Shown piece after piece: positions 26,540 through 36,372 of a stretch of 64,000 nt of DNA. Position numbers and translations under genes: made by a program. The notes below the pieces were generated by a model. That model saw nothing but the letters and a program-made list of their open reading frames with translations, made no database searches and was not told the DNA's origin. The stretch covers positions 344,852-408,851 of the forward strand of contig JAJEKV010000015.1 of assembly GCA_021234155.1 (NCBI GenBank), written 5' to 3'. Each line of letters begins with the position of its first letter. Position 1 is the stretch's first letter. Source of the DNA: Isoetes taiwanensis. Its lineage: Eukaryota > Streptophyta > Lycopodiopsida > Isoetales > Isoetaceae.

Positions 26540-27200
26540 CTTTATATTCTTCAACTTTAGCATTCATGAAGGTTCCCTTAGATTCTCTTAGAATTTTCTA
26601 TTTTGATTGAAGTGCTTACCCATGAGCATTTAAAACCTTCCAAAATAATCTATCTTGGATCTGTGCAACATGTCTAAAACACTTTCTATTTTTAGACTGA
26701 GGCACTTACCCTGAGCATCTAGAACATTTTTTTTTCCAAGATTTATATTGTATTCCTTTATTATGAAACATTTTAGAACATTCTATTGTGGCTCTTTGCA
26801 AAATCTTATAAAAACTCTAAGATTTCATCAAGATCTTTTTAGATTCCCTTAGATATTATGAAGATTCCCCTAGATTCAACTAGATTTTAAGAGATTCCTT
26901 TAGACTTGTAAATATCTTCCTAGATTCTCTTATAATTTATGAGATTTCCTTAGATTCCCTTTAATTTTCCTGGATTCCCTTACATTCTACAAATTTCCCA
27001 GAACCTTCTGGAAGTATTTCCCTATTTCCTTACATTCCCAAAGATTCCCTTAAATTTGGAAGGATTCTCTTAGATTCCCCCTAGATTCTCTTATATTCCA
27101 AAACATTTTAGAATTCTAGAACTTTCTAGAACATTCTAGAAGATTTTAGAACTTTCTAGAGCCTCCAGAACTTTCTTGAACTTTCTTGAATTATCTAGAA
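26540..27200 (-). repeat. GAATCT-type array, inverted orientation
   Basis: Here the plus strand shows the complement of the array motif (for example TAGATTCCCTTAGAT and AAGATTCCCCTAGATTC), grading into TTCTAGAACTTTCTAGAACA units at 27,090-27,190. With the array at 25.2-26.4 kb it makes a large, imperfect inverted repeat whose arms are only about 130 bp apart. Confidence 0.8.
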
Positions 27201-27267
27201 TGTTATTCTATTTTATCTTAATTAGAATATTACCTTTATGTATATTTGAAACATAAATTATTCATAG

Positions 27268-27352
27268 AATTAATGCCTAGTCTAGTGGTTAGAATGGGGG
27301 GTTGGGGGATTAATGATTAGGGTTCAAATCCCCCCAATAACATAAAAAAATT
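27268..27352 (+). repeat. tRNA-derived SINE head with A and B boxes
   Basis: The segment reads GCCTAGTCTAGTGGTTAG (A-box/D-arm-like), then about 30 bp, then AGGGTTCAAATCCCCCC (B box and T-arm with a GGG/CCC stem), and soon afterwards an A-rich tail (AACATAAAAAAATTTAAAA). The spacing is tRNA-like, but no complete acceptor stem can be drawn, so a SINE fits better than a functional tRNA gene. Confidence 0.6.
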
Positions 27353-27399
27353 TAAAAGCCTTTCCTTAAGATTTGTTGAAAATACCAAGGCCCGAGCAT

Positions 27400-27605
27400 G
27401 CAATGTGAGCCGTAGGATCTTGGACCAAATATATCTAAAGCAACGTGAGCCGTAGAATCTCGGACCAACGGTCAGGATCAGATCAACCTAGACCGTAGGA
27501 TCGCTCACATATAATCGGTCACAAACTCCCAAGCCACCTGGGCCATAGGATACGTCCCAAAGCCACGTGAGCCGTAGGATCTCGGATCAACGGCCGGATT
27601 CACGA
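27400..27605 (+). repeat. Irregular GTGAGCCGTAGGATC repeats
   Basis: At least three clear copies of (G)TGAGCCGTAGGATCT(C/T)GGA(C/T)CAA, plus two diverged ones, are spaced 40-70 bp apart. A related GATCTCGGATCAA stretch lies beside array 1 near 13,350, which suggests both GAATCT arrays belong to one larger repeat. Confidence 0.6.
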
Positions 27606-28805
27606 GGACAAACATAAGAACATATATATGTTATGATATATATGTATGGTTCTAGTTTCCGAGTCATTTATTTATTCAAAATGGTAAGTTGACAATGGAT
27701 CCAGGCGGCCGAAGATTCATGCTAAGCGGCCGAGTCTATACCTCAGCAGTCAGACTTGGCCCTATATAATCCTAAGTAGCAAATCGATAAGGCATAGAGG
27801 TGAATTTGAAGTTGCTTTGTAAAGCAGGGCTTGGGCTCTCGGAGCAAGAAGATTTGTTTATATCAAAAGGTGAATGACTTATGAACAATGAATATTTCAA
27901 TGGTATTGTCTTCTATATACTAAAACCATTGAGTTATGAATTAAGATTGTCTAGTTAGTCTTGATTAAAGATAGCTCTCTCAATTTGATCTATACAAAGA
28001 TATTCTTTCACTTCTAACATAGTGCAGCTTAATGGTTGGATATAATTCTCTTATAAACCGACAGTTGAACATTAACAACAAACAAGCACCGACAGTTGAA
28101 CATTAACAACAGACAAGCAAAAAATATTAGCAAATGCACTGCATGTCAACTATAACTTATTGCCAAAGGCTTCCTACATCAGAACGTCTCTATCATATAC
28201 ATATTTTAATGGCATGTTCCAGCACATGCCACATACCCTCTTCAGACATGTGCAGTCCACATCCCCATTAAAAACCCCAGCATGCAGTATAGATAACATG
28301 CATCCTAGGAAATTCAAGTACAATATCCAGCATCATGAATCTTACACCAGCATTCATGTTATCCTAGTTCATGAATCGTAGCCTTCAATAATAATAGACA
28401 TGTTTTTCCAGTTTTAATAAAAAATAGAACCCTTGTCGTTTTTATGTCTTTAATATGACATCTTTTACATGCAAGGAAATGCTCAGATAGTACTTGTCTT
28501 GAAGCTGAAGCCATGGCACTCGTGGATTTTTCCAATTGGCATTCCTTTGTTTGTCTCGTGCATAAATCAGGAGATGGTATCATATCACGATACGACTTCT
28601 GATAACCTAGCTGTGCAAACAAATAAAAAGTGAATTCATTAAGAACAGTGTAGAGGAAGCAGTTATTTAACATTGAATCTGAAGCATGCTACAGTTATAC
28701 AAAGTTCAACATTCTAAAGTTTGCAATAGTATAATACTTATAATAATTCTCAACAACACGTAACCACTACACTATGGCAAGATTTAGCTTTTAAAGGCAT
28801 CGTTG

Positions 28806-29374
28806 CTATAGCTCTTGCTGTTTATAATATATACTCCACTGCCGGGTATATTCACCATGTGCCGCAGCATTCAGCTTATGTGATGTTTCCTGGGTTTCCC
28901 TTTCTGATTGGATATCCTGTGATACCTCCTGAGGCGAAACATCTGCCTTATCCGAACCTTGGATCATATCATCCCTGCATGTTGTGGAATTTACATTTCA
29001 AATAACAAAATATTTGAGATCCCAAAAATTTCATATCCAAAAATTGTCAAGCATAACTAAGAATAAGACCTGCTATAAAATCCTTCTGATCTGATAATTA
29101 ATTCACCAAATGTCTCATAGATTGCCTCAACTGGACAAGATAAAAAAAGCTATGAACTTACGATTCACACTTCTGTATATGTTGAGAATCCTGCAGTCTA
29201 GTACATCTGTTACTTTCATGAGGTGAAGTATAGGCTATCAATAACTAATACTCAACCCTAAACCCTACATCTCTATACTACATCCCGCATCGAACCTGGT
29301 ATTTGTTCATAGCGGCATTAGAGTCATCCCAAGCATTGACCATCGCAACATCTGTTTTGTCAGTGCTACGACAA
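28806..29374 (-). CDS. 3' exons of an unidentified gene (three exons)
   Basis: Three minus-strand exons join in phase. Exon A is 29,296-29,374 and contains NAWDDSNAAMNKYQ. Exon B is 29,162-29,190 (DSQHIQKCE). Exon C is 28,806-28,974, starting after a split Ser codon with DDMIQGSDKADVS and ending YTRQWSIYYKQQEL before a TAG. Donors GTTCG and GTAAG and acceptors TGCAG support the model. The encoded tail is acidic and Gln-rich. The terminal W-x-x-YY-K-x-Q pattern resembles the short Tyr-rich motifs of FUBP/KHSRP-type KH proteins, but this is a weak, short match and no KH domain is in view. Exons further 5' were not identified. A further open stretch at 28,359-28,612, behind an acceptor-like TTTGCACAG, may be an alternative 3' exon. 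Confidence 0.5.
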
Positions 29375-29523
29375 CTTGCAGACGAAAACAAAATGGAATT
29401 AAGTAAACAATGAACACTTATGAAGGAAACTAACCGAGAGATGTTAGTACCCAGATTCTGCTCGTTGAAGAAAGAAAAAAGAGATAAGGCCGATATATGG
29501 CTTCAGATTCCGCTTATTTTCGG

Positions 29524-30240
29524 CTACATCCAATGCCATGGCACGGTCAAAAGGCCTTCTTCAAGCATCTGATTTATGATGGCTGAAGCCCCTTTGGGTT
29601 TGGCATGAGCAAGAACTTGGAAAAGAAAAGAGGAAGGAGAACGGAGTTGGAGAGGAGGGAATTTTCTAGATTTTCCAGACGTTGGCGCAGTTTGGCTTTG
29701 CTTCTTCTTAATAACAGGGGGCTTGAAGATATCCAGGGCTCCCAACGAAGCTTGCGGCTCCAACGAAGCTTGCTTGTCTCGCATAAGGTCGAATAGGAAT
29801 TTCTTTGAGTTTTCTATGAGGAAGATGCCCACTATCAGGTTGCCGAACTCTGCAAAGAGGTGGATTCCACATTCACTAAGGAAATTGGAAAAAGCTTTCT
29901 ATTTGTCATTTTGTGAGTAAGGAGCAGTAGGTGATTATAAGCTATGGAATTTGTACAAGACTTTGAAGGACCCCTTCTCAAGGCTTTTACAAACCTCTGA
30001 AGGCAGAAGGTATTCTTTTTCGTCTACCCAAATAGGTGATATAACATTAGAGTTGCCTGAGCTTTAACCAACTCTTTGGACCATGGCATCTTCTTCTCTA
30101 GCTCTACCATCAACGAGCAAATCATTTTCTAGATCTTCTGCCTCCACTGCTATGTCCTTGCCCTTATCAGTCTTTGCTGCAGTGTCTGGCTTAGTTTTGA
30201 TGGCTTTGAAAAGGGAAAGAGCATGGTCACTTCATAGTAA
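29524..30240 (-). pseudogene. Decayed reading frame of unknown family
   Basis: Minus-strand translation gives protein-like blocks in successive frames: KTDKGKDIAVEAEDLENDLL (about 30,120-30,190), WVDEKEYLLPSEVCKSLEKG (about 29,990-30,040) and KAFSNFLSECGIHLFAEFGN (about 29,840-29,900). A 102-codon open part follows to 29,524. Stops separate the blocks. The charged, low-complexity style could suit a retroelement gag or a retrocopied gene, but no diagnostic motif is seen, so the family is left open. Confidence 0.35.
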
Positions 30241-31198
30241 CTAGCTCTGTCCCACTTAGCTGCAACCTTGAGAAGCTGGGAATCTCATTAACAAGAACCG
30301 TTGCAGAAATAACTTCGTTTTTAAAACCTTCCCATTGCAAAAACTTCATTTTTTGAAATTTCTGTTAGCAGATACAGTGGCGTTCGCAATAGAACTATTC
30401 TGTCCAGAAGTAACCATCTATTACATGGGCATGGCTTAACTATGCAACCATTGTTGTAATATTAATCTTTCCAACCGTGCAAATATACAATGCTTAATAG
30501 GAATTGAGAAGGCCCCACATTACTAATCCCCCTAAAGACCTGTTATTCAAGTAAGATGCGCCTAGTTAAGTTTCTTGTTGAAGAAAGAGCTGGAATATAA
30601 TAATGACAGCTCCACACGATTTGCCAAAATGCTGAAAGGTGCTATTAACTTCCCTTTTTATCAAAATCTTAGCCGACCCTGTTTCGGATGTGCACATGTT
30701 TTTCACCTTCGATTCTAATGGTTTGCTCAATTGCTCTTAGTTACCTGCATTATGGATCATACCATCTATTAATGTAATCATTTAAGGTATGTTCTAATTA
30801 GACACTTCCCACAGATGTATATTGAGGGAAATATCATGATGTATCTTCAGGACCTCATGCACATATGCATATATTTCACTATCTATTTTTCAAGACTTTG
30901 AACCTCTGGCTAATCCGCTCAATCTGATCACTGCAAAGCCTTGAAGAATTTCCTCATTTACTTCTCAATCGGCATTAAACTCCATAAGTTAGAGAATGCT
31001 TTTGTTTCCAAGAGATAGACCCAAACCTTGATCAATTGCCACTGTTACACTTTTACACTCAGGCATAGTGGGCTCCTCAAGGCCTGAATTTTGCTCCTTT
31101 CATGTGGCCAAGCTTAGTTTTGCAACATGTCCCTCCATTCTTTGCATTCAATATTGTCACATCGTTCAAATAATATAAGACAATGCACATAAAACTTA

Positions 31199-32716
31199 CT
31201 ACTTGCAGCAACTGAGCAATGCTGCCCAGGACATTGCATCCGGATCCAATGGCATGTTAACAAGAAAAGCCTCTGCAACATCAAGTTCACCAGCTCTTGC
31301 AAGAATATCAACCACACAGTTGAAGTGGTCAATCGTATATATAAGCTCAAAATAACAGCTAATAGAAAGGAATTGGTAATAGCCATCATCAATGAGACCA
31401 GCATGCTTGCAAGCCAGAAGTACGCTGACAAGTGTGGTTTCAGTCAACAACAAACCTTCCCAATACAATGACCAAAAAATTTTAAGCGCTTCTTTTCCAT
31501 AGCCATACTGTGCATATGCTGTAATCATGGCTGTCCAGGAAACTGTATCATGCTTGTATATTCTGTCAAATGCATTTCTTGCACCCTCCAAGCTTCCACA
31601 ATTCTTATACATATCAATAAGTGATGTACCAACAACAACATCTAAACCAAGTCCTTGGCTGATAATATAAGCATGCAAACTTTTGCCTGCACCTAAGGTC
31701 CCATTAGATGCGCATGCATCAAGGATGCTTATAAATGTAAGCTTATCAGGCCTTTGACATTCCACCAGCATTTGTTGGAAGAGCTCAAGAGCAACATTGA
31801 GCTGTCCCTCTTCTGCAATGGCACTAATAATTGTATTCCATGCAATGACATCTCGTCTAGGCATGTCCTCAAACAACCTAAGGGCCTCTTTTAGTTCTTT
31901 TTTCTGGACATACCCTGCAACCATGCCAGTCCATGATACAACATCAGGATGAGGCATTTCGTGAAAAAACATGAAGGCCTCTTCAAGATGACCCTGTTGG
32001 GCATACGCAACAATCATAGTATTCCATGAACAAACATCCCTTTGTGGCATTTGTAAAAAAATTTGAAGAGCTCCTTTCAGAAGGCCAAGTTGGCAGTAAC
32101 CTGCCAGTATGGCATTCCAAGATACTATATCTCTCTCTGGCATTTGTTGAAAAAACTCAAGGGCCATATGAAGCTTACCTTTCTGAGCAAAAGCCACTAT
32201 CATGGCGTTCCATGAGACCACGTCAGGTTTAGGAATATTCTCAAAAAGATGAAGAGCCTCATGAAGGTGGCCATGCTGCACATAGATTGATATCATGATG
32301 TTCCAAGAAAAAGTATTACGTTTAGACATGCTGTCAAAAATTGCACGAGCATCGGGCAAAGCGCTACATTTACCATACAAGAGTACCAGAAGATTGCTCA
32401 GAAACCTATTCCACTCTAGTCCATGCTTAACAATATACTCATGGATCTGTTTACCACTTGATAGCGCCCGTGCACTTGTGCATCTTCGTAAAAGATCTCC
32501 AATGCCATTTATGTCAGTTGCAGACATTAGTTGCAGGCTCTTTTGTACATGCAAATGCAAATGAACACCTTCAATTTCAAATGAGTTTTGGGTTGGAATA
32601 AACAAACCTGAACTACTGAATTTATCATCCCCACTTTTCTGTCTGCTGTTAGCCTTTCTTAGGACCGTAGATGAATTGTAATAGACATGGGTATTTCCCA
32701 ATCCAAATGACACCAT
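31199..32716 (-). CDS. PLS-class pentatricopeptide repeat (PPR) protein
   Basis: A 505-codon frame with about 15 PPR motifs in tandem. PPR proteins of this class bind organellar RNA, usually in mitochondria or plastids, and act in editing or processing. The first 70 or so residues lack PPR motifs and are Ser/Arg-rich, suiting a transit peptide. Residues about 130-315 hold six consecutive 31-residue motifs ending in a MP pair, such as RDIVSWNAILAGYCQLGLLK, which is an S-motif run. L and P motifs follow (PDKLTFISILDACASNGTLG, NCVVDILARAGELDVAEAF). The frame ends at WAALLSCCK, exactly where an E domain would normally begin, so no E, E+ or DYW domain is seen. The last codons overlap GTAGTAAGT, so either a donor leads to an unseen exon or the gene is truncated. 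Confidence 0.9.
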   Translation of the reverse strand: MVSFGLGNTHVYYNSSTVLRKANSRQKSGDDKFSSSGLFIPTQNSFEIEGVHLHLHVQKSLQLMSATDINGIGDLLRRCTSARALSSGKQIHEYIVKHGLEWNRFLSNLLVLLYGKCSALPDARAIFDSMSKRNTFSWNIMISIYVQHGHLHEALHLFENIPKPDVVSWNAMIVAFAQKGKLHMALEFFQQMPERDIVSWNAILAGYCQLGLLKGALQIFLQMPQRDVCSWNTMIVAYAQQGHLEEAFMFFHEMPHPDVVSWTGMVAGYVQKKELKEALRLFEDMPRRDVIAWNTIISAIAEEGQLNVALELFQQMLVECQRPDKLTFISILDACASNGTLGAGKSLHAYIISQGLGLDVVVGTSLIDMYKNCGSLEGARNAFDRIYKHDTVSWTAMITAYAQYGYGKEALKIFWSLYWEGLLLTETTLVSVLLACKHAGLIDDGYYQFLSISCYFELIYTIDHFNCVVDILARAGELDVAEAFLVNMPLDPDAMSWAALLSCCK

Positions 32717-32869
32717 GGAATTTTGAATTCGGCATCTAATTTAATCCGGCAAAAAACATATGATCTGCAATCTGAACCTGATGGAATATTGAAGTGCCAT
32801 ATAAAAGTCTCTTCCGCACATTCTCTCAAAGTAATAGAAGGTAGAGCTCATCTGCTATCGTAAGCACCC

Positions 32870-33172
32870 GGCAGAGATTAGTGTGGAGGATGGAATATGA
32901 AGTGAATATGCCATTTGGAGGGCCAGAGATAATAGCAAAAAAAAATATGTTGTTTTCGCATCTTGTTTCCAAACCGGTTTCATCAGAAGGGCATGCATAC
33001 CCTCGGCGAGGTTGTGAGGATTGCAGAATATGCTTGGAATACTTTTCATATAAGGCAGAGATTAGTGTGGAGGATGGAATATGAAGTGAATATGCCATTT
33101 GGAGGGCCAGAGATAATAGCAAAAAAAAATATGTTGTTTTCGCATCTTGTTTCCAAACCGGTTTCATCAGAA
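32870..33172 (+). repeat. 119-bp direct duplication upstream of the PPR gene
   Basis: Two nearly identical copies, 32,870-32,988 and 33,054-33,172, begin GCAGAGATTAGTGTGGAGGA and end in CGGTTTCATCAGAA. They lie just 5' of the PPR start (the gene is on the minus strand), so they are in its leader or promoter region. Confidence 0.85.
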
Positions 33173-33339
33173 TATGCTGGGAACTATGAGATTGCATGCA
33201 TTCCGTCATATCTTCTTTGCTTTTGGACTGCTCTTTCGTTATATCGGAATCCATCTGATGAGCCTTCTGCAATTTGAGGCAAGCACTCTCATCTTGATTT
33301 AAGTTTTCAGTTCAAAATGTGGGTTTGCCTAAGATGAAT

Positions 33340-33925
33340 AAGCACTATGAATAACCACCCTTTTGGTTGGAAATTATAAATAACCACCATGCTACAAATC
33401 ATATTCGATTATTAGTAGACAATTCTGCAATAGAAAAACAACATGGATAACCACTAGATATTTATATTGGCAGTAAAAACCACCTTGTAAACTACATTAA
33501 TTTTAATAAACCATACTACAAAAGAAAACCAATGTGGTCGATTTTTAATAGACAATTTCGGCAATAGAAAACCAACATGAATAACCACTAGATATTTAAA
33601 TTGGCAGTGAAAACCACCTTCCAAACTACACTAGTTCTAGTAAACCATGCTCTAAAAGAAAACCAATGTGGAGAATCATCGTCTAGCATTGAAAAACCAT
33701 ACCATAAACCATTACCAACTTAATAACCGATGTTGTATCAATAAACTAACAAGAAAACCATGCTAGAAACCATTATCAATTTAAATAAACCATGTTGCAA
33801 CAAAAACTAGCATGAAAAACCATATCCTACTTATAAAAACCACTATAATATGTGGTTTCTATTAAAATTATTATTTTTTGCATAAGTAACCACATGTATA
33901 GTGGTTCCTTAGTGGTTAATTATGG
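33340..33925 (+). repeat. Degenerate AACCAC/AAACCA repeat block
   Basis: About 0.6 kb rich in AACCAC, AAACCATG and their variants. A roughly 117-bp unit containing ATAACCACTAGATATTTA and GAAAACCAATGTGG is present twice (about 33,445-33,538 and 33,562-33,672), with partial copies downstream. Confidence 0.7.
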
Positions 33926-33959
33926 CAGTTAAATTTTAGGATGCCTTGTGATAGTAGGA

Positions 33960-34260
33960 CATGTCAGATATCATGTACGTCATTGAACGACGTCTTGTGC
34001 ACGTGCATGACACGCAGGCCTGCCCACTTGGCAACATCAGCATGCCACACGAGCAATCATGAGTCAACGCGAGCAATTCGTCGCGAAAAATTGTCTAGAT
34101 CCCCTAAAAAATTGCCATTTTGCTATTAATAGCCACTAATTTTTTCCATGATTCATGACATATCATACCCCGTTGTCGTCGTTCAACGACGTTAACATCT
34201 TTGAACGACATCTCGTCGTAGTTCAACGACGTCATGTCGTCGTTTATAGTCGACGATCCC
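33960..34260 (+). repeat. Cluster of CGTCGTTCAACGACG-type palindromic motifs
   Basis: The words GTCGTCGTTCAACGACGTTA, TTGAACGACATC, CGTCGTAGTTCAACGACGTC and CATTGAACGACGTC occur at about 33,975 and 34,173-34,240. Each copy contains or extends the word TTCAACGACG or TTGAACGACG, several of them as near-palindromes. No gene is associated with them. Confidence 0.6.
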
Positions 34261-34878
34261 TTGTAGCGCTTCACACAAAACCCTTCATTTGATCATCTGC
34301 ATTGCGCACCATCGCTTCCAGACATGGAAAATATCGTAGGGCTTAGATCTTCTTATCAAATTACTGCAATCTCTTCTACCTGCAAAGGCCCTATTCAGAG
34401 GTTTATTTGCAGATTTCCTCTGCGATGCAGACCGCCTCTGCATCGGACGACGTATTTACCATCAAGAAAACCTTTATCCCTGCCCTGGAGCTTGAGCATG
34501 GATCAGTTCGAGCTTGCCATGGAGCTTCAACAATGATCTGTTTGCTGCCCTAGAGCTTGAGCGTTGATTTGCATCGTAACCATACACAAAAAAACCTAAA
34601 ATAACTCTAAAATAGAAACTACTCAAAATAAAAACAAATAGCCAAGCCATCTTTACCTCATCTACCCATTCAACAAGTCTAATAACATCTATGAAAGCAA
34701 TTCCATGCTCTCGGTCAAATCAACCCTGTCATAGTCACTTTTCTACCATTTTTTATATGAATACATCCCCTTTAACCATTGATAATCTGATGTTATCCTA
34801 TATGTTTTCTACAATTGCAGAACCTTATTAGAAGGCTCTGAAAAAAAGAATGGCTTTCTTTGGAATTAGATTTCATGA

Positions 34879-34900
34879 GGGTAAAAGCACGCTGTGGTGT
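34879..34900 (+). repeat. Left terminal inverted repeat of the 9.36-kb transposon
   Basis: 22 bp, identical to the complement of 44,218-44,239. The first 20 bases are GGGTAAAAGCACGCTGTGGT. It is preceded by the target duplication ATGA. Confidence 0.92.
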
Positions 34901-35082
34901 CCCAATTGGGTTGTCCCCCCTGTCCCCCCAAAATATGGTCGTGCATCCGCTACTTTTGTGGTATGAAAGTATAATTATGGCATCGCTCAATTGCCGTTAT
35001 TTAAGAATGGAGTATCAATTTGTGGGGGAAATTCTAATTTCAAAACTAAAATTCAAATTCCTATTCTTCAAATTCCTGTTCT

Positions 35083-35892
35083 TTGCCTATGTCCTGTTCT
35101 TTGGCTACCTGCTGCAAGCTCCAATCCATTGTGGATATGGAGGTCAACGAGGTAATCTGTCCACAAACCGGCATTTCGGACAGGAGAAAACGAAGAAGAA
35201 CCAAGGAAGAAGAAATGTTGAAGAAAAAACGCCAGAGGAAAAGAAGAAGAGAGGAAAAATTGGAGCTTGCAGAATTGGCAGAAGGATCCGGTTCATCAAG
35301 AAGTGCAAGCAGTAAACGCCGTATTATCCTTAATTTGCTAATGTCTTTCCATAAACAGACCAAAAGAATTGATGATAGTATGAAGAAAGAAACTTTACTT
35401 GAGTTTTTGAGGGATAAAACATTGGAAAAATTTATAGGTGAAGAATTAAAAGATTTGGAAGCCAAGAGCATCGTCATAAGGAGCCTCTGGGACTCCATGC
35501 AGACTGTGAAACTCTCTACCCGCAATGACTACCTAGCAGCCAAGAATAGCTGTCTTTCAATGTCTGTACCATGCCGTGCAGATTCTGAAACAAGTGACAA
35601 AATCAGCCAGAGAGATCTTGGAAAGGTATTAGGTGTTTACCCAAGAAACCTGCAAAAGGCAAAGAAAAAGAGGGAAGAGATCAATTATAATGGTGGGAAA
35701 TGGGTTTCTTATAAGAGGGCTAAAAGATTCGAGGCAATTTCAAATGAACAGATAGAAAATATTCAAAATTTTTGGATTGAGAACACCAGAGTGTCTCCTA
35801 ACACAAAGGACGTTAGAACTAGAAGATTGGAGAGAAATGTAAGAGAAGAATATACTGCTCACTATCTGGAGAAATCACAGGTTAGTTTATAA
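35083..35892 (+). CDS. Transposon ORF1: basic protein, possible N-terminal part of the transposase
   Basis: An open frame of 269 codons starting about 200 bp inside the left end. Residues about 33-60 form a strongly basic cluster (RRKRRRTKEEEMLKKKRQ and RKRRREEK) that would serve as a nuclear localisation signal. A helical, charged middle follows. Near the end the block IENIQNFWIENTRVSPNTKD leads to EEYTAHYLEKSQ. The frame then runs into CAG|GTTAGTTTAT, a good splice donor, so the last three codons are probably intronic and more exons should follow. No such exons are seen before the satellite array at 36,373. I recall uncharacterised plant and animal proteins with similar FW.....VSPN.KD blocks, but no named family. 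A DNA-binding or transposase N-terminal role is inference from position. Confidence 0.7.
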   Translation: MPMSCSLATCCKLQSIVDMEVNEVICPQTGISDRRKRRRTKEEEMLKKKRQRKRRREEKLELAELAEGSGSSRSASSKRRIILNLLMSFHKQTKRIDDSMKKETLLEFLRDKTLEKFIGEELKDLEAKSIVIRSLWDSMQTVKLSTRNDYLAAKNSCLSMSVPCRADSETSDKISQRDLGKVLGVYPRNLQKAKKKREEINYNGGKWVSYKRAKRFEAISNEQIENIQNFWIENTRVSPNTKDVRTRRLERNVREEYTAHYLEKSQVSL

Positions 35893-36372
35893 ATTCTGTT
35901 ATTCATGTTTTCATAGTTAGGGTGCTTCGTGTGTTGGTGCATGTGGTGGTTATTATGTTGTACAGTGATTGTGGTGTACTATATACAGCATGTGAATTGT
36001 GTGTAGTTGACTCTGAAATGCAGCTAAATAATATTTAATGTTGGAAATATTAGAACATGACAGAATTGAGTTACAAGCACTATATTCCTTTACTGGATCT
36101 GTGCGTACAGTAAAAAATATTTGAAAATGACAGATAACTAACTGATCCTAAAAGTACAAATTTTTGTTGAATAAAGACAATGTTTTGTCAAATGAAAGTA
36201 CATCTCTGTTGGAATGAGCATATGTTACAAAATTTGGCTTTTCATTTAAAGCTTCGTACCCGAGAACTAAATTTATATGCATTTCCTAAGCAGCGGGAAA
36301 TGCTGGTATGACTGGCTCCACTTCTAATGCATCCAAAATTACTGTTTTCTACACTAAAGCATTTAAGCTTTC

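Noticed and set aside
27268-27352. Functional tRNA gene
   Set aside because: A- and B-box words are present, but no complete cloverleaf or acceptor stem can be drawn; a SINE head is the better call.
32026-32564. Plus-strand frames inside the PPR gene
   Set aside because: They lie antisense to well-formed PPR repeats and have no motif of their own.
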